The notes under the pieces: model-generated
What the model saw: the letters and a program-made list of their open reading frames with translations, nothing else
Database searches by the model: none
Told to the model about the DNA's origin: nothing
Translations under genes and position numbers: made by a program
Shown: piece by piece, positions 1-6,321 of the stretch
Layout: every line of letters begins with the position of its first letter
Position numbering within the stretch: the stretch's first letter is position 1
From: Actinomycetes bacterium
GTDB taxonomy: Bacteria; Actinomycetota; Acidimicrobiia; Acidimicrobiales; Acidimicrobiaceae
DNA length: 6,841 nucleotides
Direction: 5' to 3'
Assembly (NCBI GenBank): GCA_021844725.1
Contig: JAKBSX010000153.1
Span: 1 to 6,841 of the forward strand

Positions 1-43
1 AGTACGGCGCTTACGATAGGTCCATTTGATTTTACGATCAACC
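1..43 (+). repeat. 43-bp perfect inverted repeat, left copy
   Basis: Bases 1-43 are the exact reverse complement of 3180-3222. The match stops at base 44 (A here, versus T on the minus strand at 3179). It may extend left of the window, which cannot be seen. The repeat is livH coding sequence (STALTIGPFDFTIN plus one base), in the same reading frame in both copies. Its outer edge coincides with window base 1. Confidence 0.97.
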
Positions 44-495
44 AATTGCTCATTATTTTGGTTGCAGCTATAGCTATGGTCAGCATCCATTTATTGTTGA
101 CCAAAACCTCACTGGGCAAAAAGATGCGCGCAATGTCTGACAGCGTAGAGCTTGCCAGAATTTCCGGGATTGATACTAAGTCAGTGACGAGATGGACATG
201 GTTTATTTCAGGCGCTTTGGCTGGACTAGGTGGAATTGTGCTCGCACTCAATACTGTGGTTTTCCAGACAACGACTGGTGACCATTTCCTTTTCGTTATC
301 TTTGCAGCCGTCATCTTAGGAGGTATTGGTCAGATTTATGGAGCAATGCTTGGAGCGCTAGTAATCGGTCTAGCGATGGAAGTGTCTGTTGTTGTTATCC
401 CTTCTGCATATACCGAATATGTTGCCTTCGCAATACTTGTCCTGATGCTCCTCTTTAGGCCGCAAGGCTTGATTGCAACGCAAGGGAAGGCATAA
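1..495 (+). CDS. livH: Branched-chain amino acid ABC transporter permease LivH, C-terminal half (5' partial)
   Basis: This is the second half of a LivH-type inner-membrane permease, one of two membrane subunits of HAAT-family ABC importers. The frame is open from base 1, so the TTG at 46 is an internal Leu codon and not a start. The visible 164 codons contain several hydrophobic segments and the cytoplasmic coupling loop (TSLGKKMRAMSDSVELARISGID), followed by a glycine-rich membrane segment (SGALAGLGGIVLA) and the family's C-terminal ending LLFRPQGL. It ends with TAA at 493-495, 40 nt before livM. Its first 14 codons (STALTIGPFDFTIN) are identical to residues encoded on the minus strand at 3181-3222, where the N-terminal half of the same protein lies. 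The two halves join in frame to a full-length LivH if bases 1-3222 are inverted. As given, this piece has no start, ribosome site or promoter in view. Family assignment is firm; the amino acid substrate is not shown by sequence. Confidence 0.92.
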   Translation, partial: STALTIGPFDFTINQLLIILVAAIAMVSIHLLLTKTSLGKKMRAMSDSVELARISGIDTKSVTRWTWFISGALAGLGGIVLALNTVVFQTTTGDHFLFVIFAAVILGGIGQIYGAMLGALVIGLAMEVSVVVIPSAYTEYVAFAILVLMLLFRPQGLIATQGKA

Positions 496-497
496 AG

Positions 498-536
498 ATG
501 CAATTTTCGAAGCTTGACATAAAGGTTGTGAAATAA
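498..536 (+). other. Possible 12-codon leader ORF coupled to livM
   Basis: ATG at 498 opens a 12-codon frame (MQFSKLDIKVVK) whose TAA (534-536) overlaps the livM ATG as TAATG. It is preceded by a purine-rich AAGGGAAGG at 482-490 with a good 7-nt spacing, whereas livM itself has only a weak AAAGG at 521-525. It could serve translational coupling between livH and livM. It may equally be chance in a 40-nt gap, as no conservation can be judged here. Confidence 0.25.
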
Positions 537-1552
537 TGCAAATTATTCTTGGTTACGCTGCCACCATCCTAGTATTTTTCTTTACCTACAACATTTTCAC
601 GCTGGGCCTGAATATTCAGTATGGTTATGCAGGAATCTTAAACTTTACCGTCATTACTTTCATGGCGGCTGGGGCTTATATCTCAGCAGTGTTTGTATTG
701 CCTAAAGCTAATGGTGCGACAGGCGTGCATTATATACTTGGACTTAGCTGGCCTTGGCCTCTTGCGGCACTTGTTGGAGCAGCTGGGTCTGGTTTACTCG
801 GTTATTTGATAGGTCGAATTGCCCTAAAGTCTCTCCGAAGCGACTATCTGGCAATCGTTACCCTTGCCTCTGGATCGATCCTTTACGGATTAGCCGGCAA
901 TGAGATTAAGGGATTTGACGGCTGGGCCGGGCTCTTCAATGTACCGCAGCCCTTTGCAGGTGTAACACACTTTTCGCCTGTGGGTTATTCGTGGTTCTTT
1001 GTCCTGATTTCGGGAATTTTGATGACGCTACTTTGGCTGTTTGCCAACCGACTTTACGCTTCGCCATTAGGCCGGGCAATGCGAGCAATCAGAGAAGATC
1101 AGGATGCTGCCGAGACCTTTGGAAAGAATAGCTACAAAATTCGCATGATTGCGATGGTTATCGGCTGCATTTTTGTCGGGATCGGCGGGATGTTGACTAT
1201 CGGATATATAACTGCACTTTCTCCCGCAGGATGGACCACCGGTGAAACTTTTGTAGTTTGGGCAGCCCTGCTTGTTGGTGGCCGTGGGCGCAATATAGGT
1301 GCAGTAGTAGGTTCATTGCTCGTAGCAGTTGTATTCAATGAGTCCACCCGGTATTTGCCTCAAATTCCGAGCCATCCAAACCTGATCCCCAACCTGCGTT
1401 TCGTAATTATTGGGTTCCTTGTCATCTTCGCAGTGTGGTTTAGGCCGCAGGGAATTTTAGGTGAGAAGAAGGCTCAGTTCTATGAGCTTCCTTTGCCGGA
1501 CTTAAAGAAAAAGCTTGAATTGACCAGTTCTAGCAGTGGAGAGGCAAATTAA
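536..1552 (+). CDS. livM: Branched-chain amino acid ABC transporter permease LivM
   Basis: The 338-aa product is the second membrane subunit of a LivFGHM-type importer and would pair with LivH in the cytoplasmic membrane. Hydrophobic segments cover about residues 2-26, 33-56, 74-98, 104-121, 150-170, 203-228, 236-270 and 286-303. The N-terminal motif NIQYGYAGILNFT and the C-terminal WFRPQGILGE are typical of LivM. The coupling loop SPLGRAMRAIREDQDAAETFG (about 176-196) would contact the ATPases. The length is normal for the family. The start at 536 is the ATG of a TAATG; the Shine-Dalgarno is weak (AAAGG, 521-525), suggesting coupling to upstream translation. The stop TAA shares one base with the livG ATG. 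A polar, Lys/Ser-rich cytoplasmic tail (about 309-338) follows the last membrane segment. The family is clear; the transported solute is not. Confidence 0.95.
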   Translation: MQIILGYAATILVFFFTYNIFTLGLNIQYGYAGILNFTVITFMAAGAYISAVFVLPKANGATGVHYILGLSWPWPLAALVGAAGSGLLGYLIGRIALKSLRSDYLAIVTLASGSILYGLAGNEIKGFDGWAGLFNVPQPFAGVTHFSPVGYSWFFVLISGILMTLLWLFANRLYASPLGRAMRAIREDQDAAETFGKNSYKIRMIAMVIGCIFVGIGGMLTIGYITALSPAGWTTGETFVVWAALLVGGRGRNIGAVVGSLLVAVVFNESTRYLPQIPSHPNLIPNLRFVIIGFLVIFAVWFRPQGILGEKKAQFYELPLPDLKKKLELTSSSSGEAN

Positions 1553-2367
1553 TGGTGCAGGGAATGATGAGTACCAACAGTGGCGACGCGATTCTGAAGG
1601 TAGAGAATCTCGTGAAGAGCTTTGGTGGGGTTGCCGCCGTAAATAATTGTAGTTTTGAAGTCCACAGCGGCTCGATTACCGGCCTTATTGGCCCCAACGG
1701 TGCTGGGAAATCAACAGTGGTAAACCTCATTTCCGGCGCTATCAAGCCTGACTCGGGACAGGTGTTGTTCAATGGGGAGGTAATTTCTGGAAGGGCGCCT
1801 CACGAGATTGCGTCCAAAGGATTGATCCGGACCTTCCAAATTTCCAAAGAGTTCCCAGACATGACGGTGCTTGAAAACTTGGTTGTGGCGGCAAGGAACC
1901 AAGCCGGCGAGAAATTGATGAACGTAATCTTTCGTCCATCGATAGGTAAACGGGAGGTGCAGAAGATAGTTGACAAGGCTCTTCTTACGCTCGATACCTT
2001 TGGTCTCTATCCTCTTAGAAATGAGTATGCCGGAAACTTATCTGGAGGCCAAAAAAGACTCCTTGAGCTGGCAAGAGGCATAATGGCTGAGCCAGACCTA
2101 CTTCTGTTGGATGAACCGATGGCAGGTGTCAACCCTGCATTGATCGAGAAGTTGGGCGAGCACATAGTTGAGCTAAACAAGACGTTAGGTGTGACCTTTG
2201 TGTTAGTAGAACACAATCTTGAAATCGTGGAAAAGATCTGTAACGAAGTTATAGTCGTGGCCCTGGGGTCGACACTCGCAGTTGGCACAATGTCCGAACT
2301 GCGCAAGAACCAGTCAGTAATCGAAGCTTATTTGGGAGGTGACGTCCATGAGCGTGTTGGTAGTTGA
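1552..2367 (+). CDS. livG: Branched-chain amino acid ABC transporter ATP-binding protein LivG
   Basis: The 271-aa product is one of the two cytoplasmic ATPases that drive Liv-type import. Motifs are complete: Walker A GPNGAGKS (47-54), Q-loop Gln96 in RTFQISKEF, signature LSGGQ (163-167), Walker B LLLLDE (183-188), and the switch His221 in VEHNLE. The family hallmark DEPMAGVNP follows Walker B. The start ATG overlaps the livM stop (TAATG) and has GGAGAGG at 1538-1544, 7 nt upstream; ATGs at 1564 and 1567 are possible alternatives, since residues 1-12 are outside the conserved fold. The last 20 nt overlap livF and include that gene's ribosome site. Length and motif set are normal, so an active ATPase is expected. 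Confidence 0.95.
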   Translation: MVQGMMSTNSGDAILKVENLVKSFGGVAAVNNCSFEVHSGSITGLIGPNGAGKSTVVNLISGAIKPDSGQVLFNGEVISGRAPHEIASKGLIRTFQISKEFPDMTVLENLVVAARNQAGEKLMNVIFRPSIGKREVQKIVDKALLTLDTFGLYPLRNEYAGNLSGGQKRLLELARGIMAEPDLLLLDEPMAGVNPALIEKLGEHIVELNKTLGVTFVLVEHNLEIVEKICNEVIVVALGSTLAVGTMSELRKNQSVIEAYLGGDVHERVGS

Positions 2368-3085
2368 AAAACTTACTGCTGGTTACGGCAAGAATCCAAT
2401 TGTATGGGATGTCAAATTGCAGGCCAAGGTCGGCCAGGTAGTTGCTATCGTAGGGCCCAACGGGGCAGGTAAGTCTACTTTATTGAAGGCCATCTTCGGC
2501 CTAGTAAACATCGAGGGCGGGACCATATCATTGGATGGTGAGGACGTAACACACGTTCCTTCTCACGTTTTAGCGCAGTCAGGCATGGCGTATGTACCTC
2601 AGGTAAACAATGTTTTCCCGACCATGTCCGTAGAAGAAAACCTCGAGGTCGGTGGTTTTGTCGGCAAGATAGACATGGCCAAAAGAATCAAAGAAGTTCT
2701 TGAAATCTTCCCTGATCTCAATACTGCCCGGAGCAAAAAGGCCGGCCAATTAAGTGGTGGTCAACGAAATATGTTGGGTATGGCCCGAGCACTTATGGCC
2801 GATCCGAAAGTCATCTTTCTTGATGAGCCGACCGCTGGTTTATCTCCCGCTTACGTTGATGTTGTTTGGCGACAAGTAAAAACTATTGCCGAGCTTGGAA
2901 CCTCCGTAGTCGTAGTTGAGCAGAACGTTGATAGAGCTATTGCAAACTCAGAGTGGGTCTACGTACTCGTGGCGGGTCGAAATAGAGTTGACGGTTTGTC
3001 AGAAGTTGTGTCCAAGCTCGATCTTGGCGAGATCTTCCTTGGAGCGGTTGCGCCAGTTGATGGAGAGGGGGTTCTTCATCTCTGA
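2348..3085 (+). CDS. livF: Branched-chain amino acid ABC transporter ATP-binding protein LivF
   Basis: The 245-aa product is the second ATPase of the Liv importer, partner of LivG. Walker A GPNGAGKS lies at 36-43, Q-loop Gln85 in YVPQVNN, signature LSGGQ at 135-139, and Walker B VIFLDE at 155-160. The switch position reads VEQN (Gln192 in place of His), which is usual for LivF proteins and not a defect. I chose ATG 2348 because GGGAGGTGA (2334-2342) sits 5 nt before it. A GTG at 2339 lies within that ribosome site and would add only three residues. The gene overlaps the end of livG by 20 bp, so translation is probably coupled. It is the last gene of the livMGF run; a hairpin with a T-run follows 50 nt later. 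Its final 10 bp overlap the end of the truncated minus-strand livH frame. Confidence 0.95.
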   Translation: MSVLVVEKLTAGYGKNPIVWDVKLQAKVGQVVAIVGPNGAGKSTLLKAIFGLVNIEGGTISLDGEDVTHVPSHVLAQSGMAYVPQVNNVFPTMSVEENLEVGGFVGKIDMAKRIKEVLEIFPDLNTARSKKAGQLSGGQRNMLGMARALMADPKVIFLDEPTAGLSPAYVDVVWRQVKTIAELGTSVVVVEQNVDRAIANSEWVYVLVAGRNRVDGLSEVVSKLDLGEIFLGAVAPVDGEGVLHL

Positions 3086-3603
3086 TGCAACGGCTTTTTC
3101 ACTGGGTAACCACCTGCTGATAGGGGGAATGGACCGCGAAAGTTGCCTGGGACTTTCGCATGCGTCTTTTTGTAGTCCAGGTTGATCGTAAAATCAAATG
3201 GACCTATCGTAAGCGCCGTACTTTGCTTTAGCGGGAACTTTTGGAATCCAACTCCGAAAAATATCTGTAAAAGGTTATCCAGAACAAGAGAGAGTCCAAA
3301 AGTTACGATAAGCATATAAAAAATACTTTTGCGACGCTTTGCAAAGGGCTCGAAAATCAGTTCATTGACGACTACTGCCAACAAAGCAGTCAACACAGTC
3401 CCGATTACAGCCGCAAGAATAAATGGGAAATGCAACTTTGCGGCAAAGAGCCAAGTCATTAACATGCCAAATGACAGATAAGCCCCATATGCAAAATTCA
3501 CAAAGTTAGTAACCCCAAACTGCAAACTCAAACCAACTGACATCAGAGATAGCACCGAAGAAGTCACTATCCCAAAACCGATGGTTAGCAAAAAAAGTTT
3601 CAC
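3076..3603 (-). CDS. livH: LivH permease, N-terminal half fused to an unrelated short tail (truncated)
   Basis: Read from 3603 down, this frame encodes residues 1-141 of a LivH permease, then 34 residues with no resemblance to the family (from LDYKKTHAK onward), ending at a TGA at 3076-3078. The LivH part has the family's first helix, the motif FGVTNFVNFAYG (about 29-40), further membrane segments, and the loop LIFEPFAKRRKS. Similarity stops at 3181, within the 43-bp repeat, and the missing half is at 1-495. I prefer the GTG at 3603-3601 (AAAGG, 8 nt upstream): it places the NFAYG motif about 40 residues from the N-terminus, as in other LivH. A TTG at 3666 would add 21 charged residues. Joined to 43-495, the product is 291 aa, normal for LivH. 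As given it lacks the coupling loop and cannot be functional. The tail is the complement of the non-coding sequence after livF. Confidence 0.88.
   Translation of the reverse strand: MKLFLLTIGFGIVTSSVLSLMSVGLSLQFGVTNFVNFAYGAYLSFGMLMTWLFAAKLHFPFILAAVIGTVLTALLAVVVNELIFEPFAKRRKSIFYMLIVTFGLSLVLDNLLQIFFGVGFQKFPLKQSTALTIGPFDFTINLDYKKTHAKVPGNFRGPFPLSAGGYPVKKPLHQR
3136..3171 (+). terminator. Candidate terminator downstream of livF
   Basis: GCGAAAGT (3136-3143) pairs perfectly with ACTTTCGC (3152-3159) around an 8-nt loop, and a five-T run lies at 3167-3171. The seven bases between stem and T-run weaken it as an intrinsic terminator. The position, just after the last gene of the operon, fits. Confidence 0.45.
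3180..3222 (-). repeat. 43-bp perfect inverted repeat, right copy
   Basis: This is the exact reverse complement of 1-43. It contains the codons where the minus-strand livH frame leaves the LivH family. Sequence on the inner side (3086-3179) is the downstream region of livF, and on the outer side (3223 onward) is the N-terminal half of livH. A swap at this repeat rebuilds livHMGF. Confidence 0.97.
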
Positions 3604-3707
3604 CTCTAGCGCCTTTCTGAACGGTTTGACTCGATACTGATAAATCTTTGACAAATTCCTATGCAATGCATAAGATCGATCAACTCTGTTGCCTCTTAGT
3701 AAGAACT

Positions 3708-3736
3708 TTCATAACTGAGTTCTAATGGCTGAACAA
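3708..3736 (-). promoter_or_regulatory. Candidate promoter for livH
   Basis: On the minus strand, TTGTTC (3736-3731) and TATGAA (3713-3708) are 17 bp apart and resemble weak -35 and -10 boxes. They would start transcription near 3701, about 100 nt before the livH GTG. The centre of the TGTGA-N6-TCACA palindrome would then be near -58. The boxes match the consensus only in part, so this is tentative. Confidence 0.35.
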
Positions 3737-3749
3737 CTAACTAGTCTTC

Positions 3750-3767
3750 TTGTGACCAAATTCACAA
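3750..3767. promoter_or_regulatory. Crp-type operator palindrome
   Basis: TTGTGACCAAATTCACAA is a perfect 6+6 bp inverted repeat with a 6-bp spacer and contains the exact TGTGA-N6-TCACA core recognised by Crp/GlxR-type cAMP receptor proteins. It lies between the divergent livH and kinase genes, 147 bp from the livH GTG and 90 bp from the kinase ATG. It is centred near -58 and -70 relative to the start points guessed for the two sides, near class I activator positions. No crp gene is in the window, so the binding protein is inferred. Confidence 0.7.
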
Positions 3768-3815
3768 CTTTTTACCATTTTTAATGTTTTTCCCATAAAA
3801 CCCACAGGCTTGCCA

Positions 3816-3821
3816 TAGAAT
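3816..3821 (+). promoter_or_regulatory. Candidate -10 box for the sensor kinase operon
   Basis: TAGAAT matches five of six bases of the sigma-70-type -10 consensus and lies 36 bp before the kinase ATG. No good -35 box is found 16-18 bp upstream, which would fit an activator-dependent promoter. The Crp-type palindrome would be centred about 70 bp before the predicted start near 3828. Confidence 0.4.
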
Positions 3822-3856
3822 TTTTACAGTGATAGTTTTTGATCGAGGGCGTGAAA

Positions 3857-5584
3857 ATGAAGTCAGAACTAGGTAGAAGAAGCGTTCTCACCCTTCGGGC
3901 AAGAATTGCAGCTACAGTACTTTTAGCCTCGATTGTTTGCGCCTTGATAGCGGCAATACTAATTGGTGCGGTAATGCTCGAACAGCAGAAGAAATTCGAG
4001 ACCCAACGTATCAACGAGGCATATTCTGTCGCGACTTCAGATTTGGACCTTGGCAATTTAGTTAGTTTGGATAATGGCTTACCAACCATCAACCAGAATT
4101 CAGTTCCTATGGTTCGTACACTCTGCCATGCAACGGGAATTGGCCTTGTACTTATTCCCAGTTATGTAACCGCAAACCCATTTGCAGCCAAGACCAACTT
4201 CGCCCAAGACTCGCCTGTTTTCCAGTCCGGGACAAGATACAACATAGGCAGGCAATCAGCCTCAGCGATATCGTCACTATCACAGAGTTCGCAAACAAAG
4301 CCAATATGCGGCCAATCGCTTTCGGCTGCACAAGTAGCCTACTTAGAACCCCTTCCTGGAAGAAGTCACTCCAATGTCGATTTGCTTCTAATTGGCAGAT
4401 CTCCATCGTGGTTTACGATTATTCGTGATGCAGGTCTAGGCACTATTGCAATGTTGCTCGGAGTTCTAGCTGTCGGCAGTTTCTCGCTTCGATTAGTTCT
4501 AAAACAACTTCGGGCTGCGACGCTTGGATACTCGACTGTACAGCTGGCAGCCATACTTGAAGAACAAGAAGCAATGCTCCAAGGAATTTCAGAGGGAGTT
4601 GCTGGCTGTGACTCGTCCGGGCGGATTAGATTTTTCAATTCTGAAGCTCAAAGGATACTCAAACTACCAAAACAATCAGTCGGACGACCGCTGAGTGTTC
4701 TAGTCAGAGGTGCACGCCTGCGTCAAGTCGTTACAGGCGAAATTTCCGGCCGCGACCTACCAGTTGTGGTGGGCGATAGCGTAGTGATTGTCAACCATAT
4801 AAAAGTCAACCAGGGAGAACAAGACCTTGGTTTTGTAGTCACCATGAGAGACCAGACAGAATGGGAAGGACTGCTCAAAGAACTCGACAGCCTCGTCGGA
4901 ATGACAAGTGCCTTGAGAGCACAGGCGCACGAATTTTCTAACAAGCTGCACACGATCATCGGCCTCATTGAAATAGGCCAGCCAGAAGAGGCCGTCGCAT
5001 TCGCAACAGAAATTTCCCTCTCGCACGCTTCGATATCCGAAAGGCTCAGAATATCAATCGGCGACCCAATGATTACAGCAATGCTCATAGCAAAGTCAGC
5101 ATCAGCTTCGGAAAAAGCCGTAGACCTTATTGTTGACGAGCCAAGTAGTATAGGTGGAAGGTTGATTTCACCATCTGAAATTCTTTCAGTTATGGGAAAC
5201 CTTATTGACAACGCGATTGATGCCGCATCTTCCGGTGTTGTCCAAGTTGGATGGCAAACGACGCAAAGGGGATGGGTAAAAGTTCTTGTAAACGATGTCG
5301 ACGGGGACTTATTTATTGACGTAAGGGATTCAGGTCCAGGTATTGCCAATGAAGTTCTTCCAGATATCTTTACCGATGGATTTTCCACTAAATCATCGAG
5401 ATACGGGGCCCGAAGGGGTCTGGGTTTAGCACTAGTAAAGCAGGTAATAAGCCATGCGGGGGGAAAGATCAGCATTAAAAATGACCCGGGAGCGCATTTT
5501 GAAATTGTTATTCCTGGAGCGGTAATGTACCCTGATTCAGAAAATTCGGCAGAATCTTCTGATGGGGTAAGTACATTGTCTTAG
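3857..5584 (+). CDS. CitA/DcuS-class membrane sensor histidine kinase
   Basis: The 575-aa product is the sensor half of a two-component system whose best-known members detect citrate or C4-dicarboxylates. In order: a membrane helix (about 17-41), an extracytoplasmic region (about 42-187), a second helix (about 190-214), a cytoplasmic PAS domain (about 232-335, LQGISEGVAGCDSSGRI), and a kinase core. The phosphoacceptor is His358 in RAQAHEFSNKLHTIIGL, the box used by this class. The ATPase follows with N-box LIDNAIDAA (449-457), G1 DSGPGI (491-496), F-box DIFTDGFSTK and G2 RRGLGLALVKQV (519-530). All catalytic motifs are intact. The sensor domain keeps VRTLCHATG (86-94) but lacks an obvious DRDGxRYSH-type continuation and carries two Cys (90, 151), so its ligand is uncertain. 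I chose ATG 3857 for GAGGG at 3845-3849; TTG 3839 and GTG 3851 are alternatives. The response regulator follows after 20 bp. Confidence 0.93.
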   Translation: MKSELGRRSVLTLRARIAATVLLASIVCALIAAILIGAVMLEQQKKFETQRINEAYSVATSDLDLGNLVSLDNGLPTINQNSVPMVRTLCHATGIGLVLIPSYVTANPFAAKTNFAQDSPVFQSGTRYNIGRQSASAISSLSQSSQTKPICGQSLSAAQVAYLEPLPGRSHSNVDLLLIGRSPSWFTIIRDAGLGTIAMLLGVLAVGSFSLRLVLKQLRAATLGYSTVQLAAILEEQEAMLQGISEGVAGCDSSGRIRFFNSEAQRILKLPKQSVGRPLSVLVRGARLRQVVTGEISGRDLPVVVGDSVVIVNHIKVNQGEQDLGFVVTMRDQTEWEGLLKELDSLVGMTSALRAQAHEFSNKLHTIIGLIEIGQPEEAVAFATEISLSHASISERLRISIGDPMITAMLIAKSASASEKAVDLIVDEPSSIGGRLISPSEILSVMGNLIDNAIDAASSGVVQVGWQTTQRGWVKVLVNDVDGDLFIDVRDSGPGIANEVLPDIFTDGFSTKSSRYGARRGLGLALVKQVISHAGGKISIKNDPGAHFEIVIPGAVMYPDSENSAESSDGVSTLS

Positions 5585-5604
5585 GCGCACAAGGTGGGGG
5601 AGTA

Positions 5605-6321
5605 ATGACAAGTCCAAGTGCACAAAACAAATCGAAAAATAAGTCCCAAAATATCAGAGTCCTCGTCGTCGAGGACGACTACAGGGTAAATGAAATACAC
5701 TCCACATTGGTCGAACGGGTACCCGGATTTACTGTCGTAGCAAAGGCATTTACCGGAGAACAGGCATTTAAGGCGATCGCTCAGCACTCCCCAGATTTGG
5801 TGCTGTTGGATATCTATCTCCCTGACATCAAAGGCTTGGAAATCATTTCCAAGATCAATCTCCTAAAGCCACCCAGGCCAGACGTCATTATTGTAAGTGC
5901 TGCCAAAGATACTGCCAGCGTGAGATCTGCCATGCAAGCAGGTGCCTTGCATTTTATCACCAAGCCATTTGACTCAAAGAGTCTCACCGAACGCCTGCGT
6001 TCTTACCAAATGTTTAGAGCCGAGATTGACGAAGTAGATGAAGTTGACCAGGCAATGATAGATAAATTATGGACCTCTATCCGATCATTTCCCGAGTCAC
6101 CACTTCCGAAAGGTCACTCTCCGCACACCACTGAACTCGTCATCCAAACACTGGCGCAGACAAAAGAGGACTTAACCGCCGAAGAGGTTGCAAGAAGATC
6201 TGGACTCTCTAGGACGTCCGTTCAAAGGTACCTGTCATATCTCACGCGCCTTGGGAAAGTAGAGGTTGCACTTAAATACGGCGCTACCGGCAGGCCAGAA
6301 CACCTATATAGATGGAAATAG
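5605..6321 (+). CDS. CitB/DcuR-class two-component response regulator
   Basis: The 238-aa product is the DNA-binding partner of the kinase encoded just upstream. The receiver domain spans about 17-135, with acidic residues E23-D24-D25, the phosphoacceptor Asp69 in LVLLDIYLPD, Ser98 and Lys120 (ITKPFD), all in their expected places. A linker rich in Glu/Asp (139-149) leads to a C-terminal helix-turn-helix (about 190-212, LTAEEVARRSGLSRTSVQRYL) and a wing ending GRPEHLYRW, as in actinobacterial CitB-type regulators. The first 16 residues are a Ser/Lys/Asn-rich extension before the receiver fold. ATG 5605 has AAGGTGG at 5591-5597. The 20-bp gap from the kinase stop indicates one transcript. Targets are not shown by sequence; the divergent livH promoter is the obvious candidate. 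Confidence 0.94.
   Translation: MTSPSAQNKSKNKSQNIRVLVVEDDYRVNEIHSTLVERVPGFTVVAKAFTGEQAFKAIAQHSPDLVLLDIYLPDIKGLEIISKINLLKPPRPDVIIVSAAKDTASVRSAMQAGALHFITKPFDSKSLTERLRSYQMFRAEIDEVDEVDQAMIDKLWTSIRSFPESPLPKGHSPHTTELVIQTLAQTKEDLTAEEVARRSGLSRTSVQRYLSYLTRLGKVEVALKYGATGRPEHLYRWK

Noticed and set aside
46..495. TTG at 46 as the true start of a short membrane protein.
   Set aside because: The frame is open and matches LivH right back to base 1. TTG 46 is an internal Leu codon with no ribosome site.
3085..3094. ATGCAACGGC, also present at 6384-6393, as a possible direct repeat or attachment core.
   Set aside because: Only 10 bp match and the flanks differ fully, so it is likely chance.
3076..3180. The 34-residue tail of the minus-strand livH frame as a genuine new C-terminal domain.
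   Set aside because: It is the complement of the non-coding stretch after livF, including the candidate terminator hairpin, and family similarity stops exactly at the repeat.
2916..3185. Plus-strand frame overlapping the end of livF and running towards the repeat.
   Set aside because: Most of it is out of frame within livF, the rest crosses the non-coding hairpin region, and there is no ribosome site or family motif.
4723..5475. Long open frame antisense to the sensor kinase (250 codons).
   Set aside because: The plus strand encodes a complete kinase with all catalytic motifs here. The antisense translation is Ser/Pro/Thr-rich without any recognisable domain, as expected of a shadow frame.
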